From Phoronis australis (Eukaryota > Phoronida > Phoronidae), in contig NMRA01000007.1 of assembly GCA_002633005.1 (NCBI GenBank), positions 564,700 to 628,699 of the forward strand: a DNA stretch of 64,000 nt, given 5' to 3'. Shown one piece after another: positions 1 to 13,800 of the stretch (position 1 is the stretch's first letter; each line of letters begins with the position of its first letter). A model generated the notes under the pieces. That model saw nothing but the letters and a program-made list of their open reading frames with translations, did not search any database and was not told the DNA's origin. The position numbers and the translations under genes were made by a program.

Positions 1-1470
1 TGCGAATATGTAGATTTTTCACTGATGATATCTTTTTTCAGTCTCTTCATCCTTATCATGAGCTCTTCGTTTACCTATGTCATTGTCTCATAATATATCT
101 AAAAACTGAATCCTTGTAAAACAGAGAGTTAGTCATTAAGTTAGGGGCATCGTATGCAAATAACCCAATTCTAAGGAATTCACCGAAGACTTGACTCTCG
201 GTATATGTGAAAGCTAAAAATTTGACTTAACGCTAAAGATAAGATGGCAGTAGAAATAAAGGCCAAGCTGTGTTAGCACAAATCCACAAACGCGTTCACA
301 TAGTTGAGTTCCCTTCGGAGACCGTTTCATGAAACCTGCCAAAGGCACCCAGTATTTTTAGATCTCAGACGTTTATGAAACTGAACTCGACACTGAAAGT
401 CAGCCTTTATTATTGGTGTGAAAATGATTGATTGTAATTGCTCTGCTGAGTGTATTGTATATTGTTTCAGATACGCCAAAACCGTTATTTTGTTTCGGAG
501 ATTTCGGACGCAGGTCCGGGGAACGAATTTACAATTTTTTTGGGAAAATGGTCAAGAATCGTTTTGGAAAAGCTGACTTGACATTTGCCGAGGTATGATA
601 GTTCAATGGGATGACATTGAATCGATTGTCTATTAAACAATTTGTACACTTCTACGTCGACGTGTTGAACATGAGTATTTGCTTGCCCGCGTAACACGAT
701 TCATCAGGCTTGGGGTATTGTGACGGAAAAAACATCCTTCGAAAACATAAATGCAGCACGACATGGTATTGTAAGCGATATCTACCACCCCTCTGGTATT
801 AACCAGACGATGAAAATAGCATGTATACAGTAAAAATTTGACTCACAAATTTCGAACATAAATAATTGCTAAAAATTCCTATTTTTGCTTTTCATGGTTT
901 ATTGTGCAGTGTCCACAATTTCTCGATATCTTGATTGAAATTTTCGCTTACAGGTCAATCAGATAGATTGACCCTGCGGAACCAGCGAAGTCAATCAAGT
1001 GCAGCCATCGTCTGATCTAATGGTAGTATGGTGTATAACGTGAACGTAGGAAAGCCTCGATTTGGTGTTACGTGTTGAAAAAATGAAAAAGTAAAATTTC
1101 ATTGGTCAGATAGATTGTGTATTCAGTGAACTGGAGTGGCTTGTAGGTTATTGAATCTTGTTTTAGTTGTACCAACAGTTTGGTAAAGAGCTCTGCATTA
1201 TAGTGACGAACCTTAATTATTTGGACATCGATTATTGTCATCCAAAGACCACGCCAAATTTGCCGATACGACTGGCAGTGCGCATGTCTTTATCTTTGCC
1301 AAGTAAGTAGCGTTTATGCGTTTGATGAAACTTCGAGTTAACGTTGTTATCATGCATGCCAAGATCTCCAGATTTTGCATGTATTTTTTTGCTTAGTTCT
1401 GAATTTCATTTACATATCATTTTGTGTATTATTAAATGGATTGCAAGTGCGACGTTATAACATAATGAAC
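1..1470. other. Intergenic, no gene seen
   Basis: Short open frames only, none with splice sites or a recognisable product, and no clear repeat copy elsewhere in the window. Confidence 0.5.
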
Positions 1471-1790
1471 CAGTGGCGGATCTAGGATATCACAAGGGGG
1501 GGCCAACATTTTGTCCGGGCGTGAGCATTTGCGCAAACCACGATTGTAGATGCGCATAGCACCGAATGGGGGGAGGTGGGGAGGGGGTTTTTATCTCTAA
1601 AAATCAAGCATTTTCCTTGATTTCTGAAGTATTATCCAAGAAAAAAGACAAAAAAGAAAAAAAAACACGGGGAACATGTCACACAGGAAAAACTGCGAGT
1701 TCCACAGATTCGAACTCACGACCTGACTGATAGGACGCGCGTCCTTTACCACTACAACACCACGACATCACTACTATCCAAAAACTACTA
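1471..1790 (-). repeat. tRNA-headed element of the GGCGGATCTAGG family, copy 1
   Basis: Matches the element at 14195-14572 in the opposite orientation. The shared parts are a tRNA-like head, a pyrimidine-rich segment, the GTGCTATGCGCAT segment and a GGCGGATCTAGG end. This copy is truncated on its tRNA-head side. Confidence 0.7.
1695..1765 (-). repeat. tRNA-like head with pol III A and B boxes
   Basis: On the - strand GTTGTAGTGGTAAAGGACG resembles an A box and GAGTTCGAATC a B box, at tRNA-like spacing. The rest does not fold as a convincing tRNA, so I read it as a SINE-type promoter. Confidence 0.55.
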
Positions 1791-2269
1791 AGAGACCTAC
1801 TTGTTTATGGTCCACAGCATTTGCGCACGAAACCTACTTCTTTTTGAATGCTTATTACACGTTTTATACTTTGTGCAATCGGTTCTTACCAATTTTTTTG
1901 TATTTAAAATATATAGTCATCAAATGCCCAAAAGACCAAATCCGTTTTTCGTGTTGGCAATAATGACGGGATTGCGTTGGAAATCGTCTTAAGATAAGGT
2001 TTGACAAAGAGAGAATTAATGAGTTTCTGAGTGATTCACTAAGGCTTAGATTAAAATTCACATCTTACCAGCAGCTTCTGTTTTTTCATCGTCACTCAGG
2101 TTCCATTTTCTTTAAAAAATGAAGTAAATTTTCTTCATTGCACAGTGAAGCAGACGACGGAAACGGAGTCGTAGTGCGCAGCACCACTACCGGTCGCCTG
2201 GGATATCGCGGGAGAGCCTACACTTAGCCATAATTCCGTTCCGAATGCGCCGTGTTCCGAATTTGACAC

Positions 2270-2450
2270 TTGAAATTAGATCTGAGCCCCCCCCCCAAAC
2301 ACTAAAACTGCACACATTTAAATCTTTTTTCATCCGTATAATTTTAATTACCTGGGCAAATTAATAAACTCAACATTTCCCTACGCTCTTGCTGTTTTAT
2401 TTTTTTGCGGCAGCCAAGGGGGGGGGCTGCCCCCCCTAAATCCGCCTATG
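2270..2450 (-). repeat. Short GGCGGATTTAGG-family repeat
   Basis: Ends CCCCCCTAAATCCGCC after a C/G-rich tract, the same end as the copies near 14200, 25205, 50033 and 51479. The left limit is uncertain. Confidence 0.45.
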
Positions 2451-3003
2451 TGAACAGTACAATTAAATTTTCATGCAATTCAAAGCCTTTGTGCTTTGAC
2501 TCTATATGCTTAACTGAAATGAATAAAAATTTGTCCAAGGCACCTGCTGATCATTCTACTATAATGTTTGGAGGGTGTGGCCGTTGACTGACTGCACATT
2601 GGTCACCGGGTCTCAAGAATAATTCTGTGGCTGCAGGTGTTGACAGGCAAAATGCTCTTTCGCCAACCATTAAAGTTCAAGGCATACCCGACTTGTTACC
2701 AATTCTTAAAACATTCTTTCACCGTAGTTTAACTAACATTTTTTAATGTGCGAAACAGGCAAATTGATCATCGCAGACTTCGCCATCTTCCCGTGTATAC
2801 GCTCTGAGTTGGCTGGACTTGTTTGTTACTGGTTTTTCGAGTACTACCGATTGATATGTGTTGAAAAAATAAGCTCTTATACATGTACATACTTTATCGT
2901 AATCTATTTTGCCCGGGGTACGCCACGAGCTATGTTGCAGTGTAAAACAAGAGGAAGATTGTGAATATTGTCATTTATTATGACGTAAATAGATAAAACG
3001 CAA

Positions 3004-4243
3004 AGAAAAAATGAAGAGAACGAACGTAGGTCCTGCAGACGACGAGGTAGGTGGCTGAATGAGAGACCACGTTGAACTGAACAAAGGAAATATGGGCGAT
3101 CAATCAGGAGTCGCGTAGAGAAACGTATGAATACAAAAGTAGGCCCTAGAGGCTATAAATAGAGATGAGTAATGCAAAATAAACCCTAAGCACTAGTATC
3201 AAAATAAAGAGACAAGTGTCAAAATAATGACGATAAATGCATTTAACAAGTTAAATTAAATTTATGGTTGAAAGAGAGTGGTTCACTTCCATGTGCCCGG
3301 CATTAGCCGCAACGTACTGAGACAAGTGAACAAGTTTGCAAAGAGGTACTGAACTGGAATTTTCATTGTACAACGATGCTTGCCTTCCGTAGTCTTTTTT
3401 ATGACACCGAAATTACGGGTGCACTTCAGAGACACGGCCTCGGCTAAGTATTGCTCCGGTACCCAGTAACGCGCGAAGTGTTTTCTTTGCCATTAGCGAG
3501 AGGAGGATATATTACGGGGTGAATAGGAAAAGCGAAGTGGAACCCATATCAACAAAATACTAAAAAAATGTATAAACTTTTTTAATGTTTACCAGGCAGC
3601 ACTTACACTGAATTCGAGGGGTCGGGTACTGTATACTGCCAGTGCGATGCCCCTCAGATTCGCTCACGGACAGATTCGCTGCAGACAGGCGCATTTGACA
3701 GTCAGCGAAATCTTCAAGCCCTCTATTTTTGTACTGGATCTTGTAATTAGTGATTTTTAGGGATTTTATCAAATTAATTAATGAGCAATTTGCAGGGTGT
3801 ACAATACATATCATGTAAAATAATTATGTTACGGCGAAAACCTGTGACGAATGTTTAATTTTCATGAAAGTTCCCGATGTAATACTTACATCAGTTTTGG
3901 CCATAATAGAATCAAAAACGGACAATCGCCGCACAATAAGTGAAAAAGTTTACAATAATTCGCCGTTCCATTCAAGACCAGCATGCTGCTGGTTTTCTGA
4001 ATAACATGCAGAGCTCGGTGACCTTACAGCTATGGTGATGACCTTTTTACTATTTCCTGTTATTGTTGTAGCACTCATTTCACATCACGGATGTAACCTA
4101 ACTCGTATGTCGACACTTGATGTCTGATTGTTTGTATCCTGATGATGTCTAATGAATAGACGAAACGTCGATTAATAGGAACTTTTTTATTTGTGCGGTG
4201 ATTGTCCGTTTTTTGATTCTTTATAATAACTGGCTTACTTTTA
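3004..4243. repeat. Doubled segment, copy A (left of an N)
   Basis: Nearly the same sequence recurs at 4282-5152 on the other side of the N at 4244. Copy A carries about 380 bases (3641-4019) that copy B lacks. No gene is visible in it. Confidence 0.85.
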
Positions 4244-4281
4244 NAGAGAAAGTGGAACCGACACCCGGGATGGGGGGGTGG

Positions 4282-5152
4282 GAAAAAATGAAGAGAACGA
4301 ACGTAGGTCTTGTAGACGACGAGGTAGGTGGCTGAATGAGAAACCACGTTGAACTGAACAAAGGAAATATGGGCGACCAATCAGGAGTCGCGTAGAGAAA
4401 CGTATGAATACAAAAGTAGGCCCTTGAGGCTATAAATAGAGATGAGTAATGCAAAATAAACCCTAAGGACTGGTCTCAAAATAAAGAGACAAGTGTCAAA
4501 ATAATGACGATAAATGCATTTAACAAATTAAATTTAATTTATGGTTGAAAGAGAGTGGTTCACTTCCATGTGCCCGGCATTAGGCGCAACATACTGAGAC
4601 AAGTGAACAAGTTTGCAAAGAGGTACTGAACTGGAATTTTCATTGTACAACGATGCTTGCCTTCCGTAGTCTTTTTTATGACACCGAAATTACGGGTGCA
4701 CTTCAGAGACACGGCCTCGGCTAAGTATTGCTCCGGTACCCAGTGACGCGCGAAGTGTTTTCTTTGCCATTAGCGAGAGGAGGATATATTACGGGGTGAA
4801 TAAGAAAAGCGAAGTGGAATCCATATCAACAAAATACTAAAAAATGTATAACCTTTTTTAATGTTTACCAGGCAGCACTTACACTGAATTCGAGGGGTCG
4901 GGTACTGTATATTGCCACATTGTATATTGACCTTACAGCTATGGTGATGACCTTTTTACTATTTCCTGTTATTGTTGTAGCACTCATTTCACATCACGGA
5001 TGTAACCTAACTCGTATGTCGACACTTGATGTCTGATTGTTTGTATCCTGATGATGTCTAATGAATAGACGAAACGTCGATTAATAGGAACTTTTTTATT
5101 TGTGCGGTGATTGTCCGTTTTTTGATTCTTTATAATAACTGGCTTACTTTTA
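4282..5152. repeat. Doubled segment, copy B
   Basis: Second copy of 3004-4243 with scattered single-base differences and one large deletion. It rejoins unique sequence after GGCTTACTTTTA, the last bases before the N. Confidence 0.85.
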
Positions 5153-6879
5153 ATCGCGCGATATCTTTCTCACAAAGGTTGACTTTTCATCGTGGCGACT
5201 CTCTAGAAGGGTGTGTATCAATTTTCAGCGGTTGAGTGATTCCCAATCAGGAAGTTATTACCTGATAGTATCTCTATCCAAAGGAGGTAGCCGAGTATGA
5301 AAAACGTTTTTTCTAGCTTTCAATAGGCAGACATCGGCAACAGTTGTGGATATTATTGCCGCGCCCCAGGGACGCGCTTGTATTGTGAAATAATACTATT
5401 GTCGGCATAACCAGTAACGACATTTATAATCAGATGTGTTATCAACTGAATTACACATGCGCGTTGTCACCTTTACTATAAAATTATCACATGACTTCGA
5501 AAATAGTTACATACCATGGGCGGCGCAGCACTGAAAAAGATGGGGGGCTATAGCTCCCCAGCCCCCTATAGTGCCCCGCCCATGAAACCAAAAGCGTGTT
5601 AACAAAGGTAGTATTATTTTTAAGGGGTCCACGAAACGTAATCACACGTTTGAGTCAACGCTACCTTGTTCTGCAGTCGGTGAACATAGCCTTTCCTTGA
5701 TGCCTTAACTGGCGCAGCTGGTGATGGTATCGAGAGAATATTAGTAAAGCGGTCATGAAATACATCTCAAGGTTCGTCCGTGACATGAAACCTAGCTCGC
5801 TGCACTGTCCAAATTCATTCATTATTGCCCATGGAAATTCTTTAAGCGCATTTTATGTGCCAAATGTCCAAGTTATTCGATTATACGACTTCATTCAACT
5901 ACATGGCAAATCTTGATCGACCATTTTCAGGCCTTTGAGTTTTCGATGCTTTTGCCGAGAGAATGGTGCGTCTCAAATTTTTATTTATCCTCGAACAACT
6001 GGGTTAACGGCTACCCGTAAATAAACTTTACATAAAAATGAAATTGTTTTCAAAAGAGATTTTGATTGCTGACATTTCCGTTGTTTAAGGGCAAATAGAA
6101 CTTTTTTTACAAATCGTTGATGCATCACTGGCCGAGAAAGTCCTATTTTTTGTTTGGCGTACGCGCGTGCAAACTTTCAATTCACCGTCGAGGATATTAT
6201 TCAGATATAAGTTGAACAAAAGTTACATGTAAGTAAATATCCAGTAAAATTGTTCGTTTGAATGCATTCAACAAAATTTATAAAATGAAGCTATCGTAAA
6301 CAAGCTGCTACCCTGCTCACGTCCACAAAGAGAGCGTCTCAAATGCAGCCACCAAAACAGTTCACGCGCAAAATGTTATTCCAAAAACTGAACTTCCGCT
6401 GCGTAGTAATGGTATTTCACACAGTTTGCCGAAAACCCGTAAAGCAGTAGTTTCTTTGCGACATTAACTAACATCAAAACAAAATTGTTTCAATTAAAAG
6501 ATCATTCAATTAGAAAAGTATTGAGACTTTCTTGTTTTGGAAATAAAATTAAATTTCGTAATGACGTCATTACTGAACAATGGGCCAACCCAAGTGTAAA
6601 AAACTGTTAAGAAACCTCTAGTCTTATGTTGTTCGCATAAATTAAACTTTTTTCATGATCCCAACAACATGATATAATCGCCATTTTGTTAAATGCGACG
6701 GGTAATCGTAATATTTAAAGTGGCCTCTATTTGAGGTCAAATTTCGTATTCTTATATGATGAATTAAAATCCATAAAAACGAAGTAGGGGACTGCCTAAT
6801 TATTTTTAATTCATATTTTTATAGGAAACATGATTGATATCAAAATAATTGTGACTTGTTGTAAGGAAGTCAAAGCGCC
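5153..6879. other. Intergenic, no gene seen
   Basis: Holds a small palindromic repeat at 5516-5586 (CATGGGCGG ... CCGCCCATG ends, GC-rich between) and otherwise featureless AT-rich sequence. Confidence 0.45.
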
Positions 6880-7075
6880 AAAATTTGAAATACTTAAAAA
6901 TCCAGAAAAAACGACAAATTTAGTAAACGGCTTGCCATACCAAATAAGGATACGTGCTTTGTCGTGTGGTAGAAAAATCGACTGAGTAACGAGCAGTGGA
7001 CAGATCATTTTGAAATTTAAATCTAAAGAAAATGCTTTGACATCAACAGAAATTCAAAACCTTTTCAAACAAACA
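6880..7075. repeat. Dispersed repeat (ATGCTTTGACATCAACAGAA family), copy 1
   Basis: Shares AGAAAATGCTTTGACATC, an ATACGTGCTTTG block and GGTAGAAAAATC with 8945-9395, and part of this with 42880-43300. Confidence 0.6.
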
Positions 7076-7084
7076 GCAAAAATA

Positions 7085-7243
7085 CCTGGGCTGAGTTGCA
7101 TAAAGTTTCAAAAGATATCCGCTGGACAAGTTTGATTGTTGCATGACGTCAAGTGCATTGTTCAACAATAACATCGTGACTCGTGACAATGCGACGTCAT
7201 TGTTGCTATACGGCGTATAACTTTTATGCAACTGGGCCCTGGT
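7085..7243. repeat. Inverted-repeat element (CCTGGGTTGAGTTGCAT family), copy 1
   Basis: The ends are near-inverted repeats (CTGGGCTGAGTTGCATAAA and TTTATGCAACTGGGCCC). A second copy lies at 39343-39498. About 157 bases, non-coding, MITE-like. Confidence 0.75.
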
Positions 7244-7748
7244 GAACAGTTTGACCTCTGCTTCAGCGGTTTAGAACCACACAAAATCAGAATGAGATTC
7301 CTTTGTTCAGAGTATGGCAATTGCCTTTGTTTACTATTGAGCAAAAGATAGACCCTGGCGTTACCAGAAATCAATAGGGTCCCGCAACACATATTCGCCT
7401 TCACTGACTTAAAGTTTGGTGGGGATTCGTGACATATTTTTCACTTATTTCGAGGAAATGGTTTTGGAGATCGAAACAGAGATGGAAACACCCATTGTAA
7501 CCCGTTGGTGCTTCTGGCTAATCCAATGCTAAGCCGTCTTGTGTGAGCCACCGACTAATTAATAACTGAGTGCTATGCTTTGGAAATTTGATACAATGAT
7601 TTACTCGCTAAACGCATTGCACGGATTGCGCGCATCTTTTCCGAGTGTCAATCGTTTGCATGGCATGTTTATTCCTACATGTATTTTTCAGTTGAGTTTT
7701 CCGTCATCCGTCATGGACAACTGAGCGGGCCGAAGGATTTATACACAG
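7244..7748. other. Upstream region of the EF-hand gene
   Basis: No repeat recognised. It should contain the promoter or a 5' non-coding exon. TTTATACACAG immediately before the ATG could be part of a splice acceptor. Confidence 0.3.
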
Positions 7749-7818
7749 ATGGAGGTTTACTGTGTAATTTTCCTATACACTGTTTTGACGGTGAGCACTG
7801 TGTGTTTTATCGACAATG
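7749..7818 (+). CDS. EF-hand gene exon 1: start codon and signal peptide
   Basis: The ATG opens 23 codons with a hydrophobic core and ends in phase 1 before GTAACT. It joins exon 2 as G|GA TGG, giving FIDNG-WFLSMKP. I chose this start because it is the only upstream ATG exon I saw whose phase fits and whose product has a signal-like start. Confidence 0.62.
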
Positions 7819-10800
7819 GTAACTTACAGGGGTCCAGGATTTCGAGAACCAGTTTTTCTGTCACTGTTGTTTGATGACGTTACTTTGGAGGGCTTCTACG
7901 GGATAGAAGGAATATCTTCTCTTTTTTGACTTTTTAAAAGTTTTATTATTCAGTCATACTGAATGTATCTAGCGTTTGATTTCAACTGTAAACAGATCAT
8001 TTATGTCATCGACGGCAACAAGAATGATTAAAACTTTCCACATAAGGCTATTTAACACCAACTGTTGGTGATCTCTCAGGTCCTTTATCAGTAAAATCAA
8101 TGATTTTCTTGACAAAGAAATTAATTTGAAAATCAGTCGTTTTCACGGCTTTCATGTTTGTGTTGGGTTTTCGCTATACCAAGATCAACTACACTTCCTG
8201 TTTTCTTGTATTTTGCCAACCTCTCGCTTAATTTCATATGGAAAATTGTTGTGTTTTGGTTGCAGGATGGTTCTTGTCCATGAAACCAGAGGATAACTTT
8301 TTCTCAAAACTGAAGCCGGGTGCGAATTTTGAGGATAAATTTAGAGGAGTTAACTGGAAAACAATAGGATGCTTACTTGTAAGTATGGTCAAGTGCTGAT
8401 CCATAACCTCAAGAAGAGTGTTTCGACAATAGGCAAACATAAGGGGTGCTACAGATTCCTCCACAGCAACAATAAAAAGGTCACCAAGCGGGGTACCTTT
8501 TCGCAGATGTAAAATGCTCGAAAAATGAAAATCGTGCATGACTGCACAAAATCACGAAAGGCGTGTGTTACGTGAGTATGATCGCGATTTTTCTAACGTG
8601 CCTTGGCGAAATAGTAGTGACTACAGTGACAGGTCGGTAAAGGGCCGTCTTAACAGTTCCATAGGTGCCCGTCTGAGCAGTGCACTGAGACCCCTTGGCA
8701 ACAAAACTACACATTGAACTCTCGAGCAAGTCTTAGTCAAATCTGTAAATAATTAATGCACACTTTTTCAATTTAACAAAAAATAAAACAACGTTTTTGA
8801 CATTTGAATGGAGCTTCAAGTTTTGGATGACCAACATTCAACCGAGTTCATGGCTCATTTCAGTCGTCGCACACACATCAGTCTTGTTTTTTGTGATAAA
8901 ATCACGATTTTGTCAGTCTTAATCAATAAGTTGGGTTTGTCCCTCGTTAATGGGGCATGGAACGCGAAAGCTCATCAAAAATATCTATCAAACAATTCCT
9001 GACGAAAGTACCGTCTCGCAACGTCTAGTACAGAGTTATTATCTTTTCCCTGTTGGGAAATTTTTAGAAAAATCACAAAATTCACGATCTTTGAAACACC
9101 CGAAGGAAAAACTCTGTGGTTACCACAGAGTTTCTAATCTCCCTCCCACTTATGATAGATGTGAGCATGCGCTCACAGTCAGTTGCCTGAAGTCGCTTGA
9201 GGTCAAAGGTCACATTTTCCTGTAAGGGAAAGGTGCTACGTCTAGATCTTGCCATGTCAAATAATGATACGTGCTTTGCCTTGTGGGAGAAAAATCAACG
9301 AAACGGTGAGCTGTTGACAGATCATTATTTCTGAAGTTGGAAACTAAAAGAAAATGCTTTGATATAAACAGAAAGAAAGTACATGGGGAGCAGACTGAAT
9401 TCTCTTTCAGTGACAGAGAACCACTTTTAAAGTTGCAATTTAGTCTGTTTAACGCGTTCCATGCCCCTTTACAGCTTTACATTTTGATCCAAAATTTTTC
9501 AAAAAGCTAAATCGATGGCCATAAAATTCGCGAACATGCAAGAAATTTCACTTGGAATTGTACTGAATTTGAACTTTGCAAACAGTTTGTACAACATCAA
9601 CGGGACTGAGCTCACATCGTATAAATGTCGCGTGACTTTGAAACGATACTACCGAATCTATGGTCTCCAGTTATGCCGTCATTTAGTTTCATTTTTCGTC
9701 AATCCTCTACAAAGCTGTTACGGATTATTCTCCTAACCCACAAAAAATGAGAAGGCTTCGAGTCAGGTTCGAGACGACTTTGCAACACTTCTGAGAAGAA
9801 AGTTTTGGCCGAAAAAAATTAACATGTCCAGTACGAGTCCGGTGCCAAGCAATTCTCTTGAGGACGATCCTTTACGAACGTTTCAAGTGATGTTAAATCC
9901 CTCTCATATAAATTTGTTTGCAATATGCCGTCAACGGGCGCCAGTCAGTGAAAGAAAGGATTTGTAGCACCAATCCTCATACCATTGTACCCATTCATGT
10001 GTTTTCTCCCCAATCGAGAGCTCTAGCATTAAATTTCTGAAATTACCCATCTGTTCAATACAGGGAAAACAATTCTGAATTCATGGGGAATTGGGCACAG
10101 ACGGCAATTCCCCCCCGGGCTCTCCCTCGACTCCCTCTGCAAGAGAGGCCGAATCCGAGAGAGAGAGAGAAAGGTCAGTGATAGATCGATTCCATCATTG
10201 GGCCTCTGTTAGAGACACGGAAAGAAATGATGTATGGAGTCATAAAACTAAGATATAGCGATTTCTCGTGTTCCTAGTGTTTCTTCAAAAAATAGTATAG
10301 GTATTGTTAAAGTCAATGTTTTGTACTTTTCAAGCTCTCGGTAGAATATTTTCACTGGAAAACTTTGCCGAATTCTCAGATTTGTTCATTAAAACCGAAA
10401 TGGTTGATTTTTAAATTCAAGGTTGTTTTTTCGCGCCATTTACAGGAACATTTATTGCACATTTCGAAACCTTTTGGTTGACAAATATATACAGGTGGGA
10501 TATTGATCTACTTGCACTTCTTCTACGTATTCAACGTCAACTCAGTGTGAGAAGAGGGTCAGGCAGGTATTAAATGTCTTTCATTCAAAATACAGAATGC
10601 AACGTTGCTACACTTAGAAAATGATAAAAATACTATTTGGTAATATCTGATCTAGGGACACACTGGACGCATTTTGTGCTGAAAAACCTTTTAATAATGA
10701 GCCACACAGATTTGCTGCTGAAGCGAACAAACTGTTCTTAATCTTCTTTAAAATGTTGTTACTATAGATGCATTGGTAAGAGTGTCCGGTATCAGACAAA

Positions 10801-13800
10801 TTTTCTTTGGTCACATCTGACCTATACTGGTGCAACGAAGCGACGACATTAATTTTTTGTTATCATCTGAATACACTAACCTGAAATATGCAAAAAAGCG
10901 TGAAAGTAACAACGAAAGCGATATTGTACCCGACGGCGAGAGGATGTTGTCGACTATTCGTAAAGATGGGCTCTAACTAGGACTCGTGTCATGAAGATTA
11001 TTTTTTTCCCAAAACCGTCATAACCTGTATACAATATTTTCATTTAGAATAAGTACGTTGATGAAACGGTCTCTAGACAAGACGAAACAAACAAGTTTGG
11101 TCAAAAAATTTTATTGAATCCAACAACTATAATAAGGCTTTTATTCAATTTGTAACGAGTGTTTCCAACGTTTATTTGATTCACACCTTGTTTTAGGCCG
11201 CTGTGCCTAAAATCTTGAGAACGTAATGAAGTAAACTACCTTGGTGAGACCGGTGGATCGGTTAATCAAATTGCGGGCTCAGCACGCAGGAAAATTTTGT
11301 TACCACTCCGCTCCATAATAGGTATTTAGTTTCAAATCGGTAATCACTTTTCTGAGATTGTCTTTGCCCAAGTTAAGTCCAGTCCACACGTTGCAATCGT
11401 CGTATACGACCGTCATACGACCGCAATAACACAAAAGCAGCGATGTCGTTACGAGGCTGGTAACGTACCTGAATTATTTGTCATGTCCTACATCACATAC
11501 CGGCTGTTTTGAAAGCAATAAAAAGTATAGTAAACGTTTACTAACAGTTGAACATAGAGCAAGGCGCAGGCGAGGACCCTGCACCCAATGCCCACGCGAA
11601 CTGAATGCGGGCCGCTGAGTTGTGCTTGGCCACAAGCCGTTCCGAAACTTGCCTTGACCGGAAGAGCAACACTGCCCTCCGCCTTGGTCCATATAACGCA
11701 ACAATGACCTTGGGTTCTGTTCATATCGACCCAATAGCAAAAACTTGGTTGATCATGGGGCCCTGTGTTCGTGGGGTCTCCAGGCAAATGTTCAGTGGGA
11801 CCATACATTAAGACGGCCCAGGGTCGGTGAGGTTGGAACGGTGAATTATGGGATAGATTTTACTGGTTCTGTTCCAAAAACTAAGATTTCTCGCTCCAAG
11901 TGCATCGTGAATGCTCTGCTTCCACGAAGGTACCCCAGGAGGTCCGGTGCCCCAGACTCTCCCATCCGGGTCCAAGATGGGGATACATCTATCGCACGCC
12001 TGGGCTTGTTACATAAAAGGTCTACAGAATCCCTTATAAATTTCCATCAGGCACAAGTGCATGAACTTGTAAAGACATTTCATTAAATATCATTTTGTCC
12101 TAAATTTTGGAAACCTTTGTTTTGCCAACTTAGAGTACGGACTGAGTTTCGTCAGTCGAAGGGTGAACGTTAAATAACAACTTTGTTTTGGCGGATTAAG
12201 GTGAGCCCATCGCCAAGAAGTAAAACGCCGTTTTGGAGGTCTACGCAGAATTTTCCCTCGGAATTAGTGGGTGGGCACCCCTTTACTGCCCTATGGGGCA
12301 TCCTACATGTATATCTGCCAATGCATTTTATACCTGCAGCCCTTTATGCAAACGGACAACTGAGGATTAAAATACGCATGACATTCTTGAAAACTCTGGC
12401 ACAAAGCCAAAGCGAAGTTGTGAATATTGAAAAGGCATGTAATTCCTTACGCTTGGTTGACCTTCCAAATTAACCATTATTTCCGGTTAGCCGAATTTGG
12501 TCTTTACAACTTTGGATTCAAGTCAATGCTCACAAGTTATTTCAGACTTGGTTGTGTTTATTGTCTATTTCAAATACCATGCGCGCTCCACATGGTCGTC
12601 ATGGCCGCTATAAACTATTTTGAGACTCAGTGGTGACGTTTTGTGTTTCAGTACTCCGACAGCGATAGAGAAATTCTGTCCGATAAACTCCGAACGATGA
12701 ATTCGCGTCCAGATGATTTGGAAATTGACTCGCCTCATTTCAGGTAAACTTGTTGAAAGTCTGGAAATGATGCACGACCCTAGTTCGATCGGTTTTGAAC
12801 AGCCTCGTTGATTCAGGGAAGGCAACGTAGCCTTAGGGAAATCCCCACCGTTCTGTTACTAAGTTGCACTCCTTCCTCTTTCTTTTTCTTTTCTCATGGG
12901 CATTTGGCATGGAGAAAAGAACGCTTGTCGGGAGAAATGAAATGTGAGCGGGAAATGATAGACTCTGTGTTCGTATGAAGAATACTCGGATAGCTGGAGG
13001 ATAGAAACACATCTCGTGAAAATAGATCTATTTACGAGATAAAAGCATTATAGTGAGAACTTCTGTGCTGGTCTAAGGGAGAATGATTGGCCAGCTGTCT
13101 TTCTCTTCTTCGCCTTCTTCCTCTTATTCGTCTTCTTCGTAAGTGACTAACGCTGCGGTATTTGTCAACTGAGTTAAGTCACCTTTACCTGTGATGACTG
13201 CGTATTAGTTTTATGTTTTTGGAGGTTTCCAACTTTTATCTAAATACACACAACAAACTGCGTACCGGACGTTTCCCGTAGCCTCGTGCATCTGCATAAA
13301 AAAATTGCATAACATTATTGAGTTATTTTTGTCAACGCGCAGATCAGTTTAAATCCTGCATATATAGAAAAAGCATACAACCTGCAGCTTCACGCCATAC
13401 TGATTTCATCTGATTTTTGTTAAACATTTTAAGTCCTTCATCACCTCATCACCTTACAGAAAAACATCACATTTCCTAAAAACCCAGTCGATGACACTTC
13501 TTGTTTTGCAGACGATACATGAAGGCGTTAGACAGTCACCACAAGACCAGCCGAAAAGATTGGGAGATTTTGGTGAACGCAAGCCATGCGTTCTTGGCAG
13601 TAAGTTACATGTGATCAATCAGAATCGAACATTACAATGATGGAATAAAGAGAACAATATGGAATGTGGACTGGCCTGGCCATGTTTAGGGAACATTATA
13701 GAACAGCTGTGCACAACCCCCCTCCCCCTGCGTCCTCTCGGCGATTCCTCTTGTCCTCCGTAAATTCACACCGTCCATTTTGGAGTGATATATGCATGTT

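Noticed and set aside
11488-12086. Overlapping frames over 100 codons on both strands in a GC-richer island
   Set aside because: Several frames on both strands are equally open, no motif is recognised, and no splice pair fits the EF-hand gene phases. Kept only as a note on the intron.
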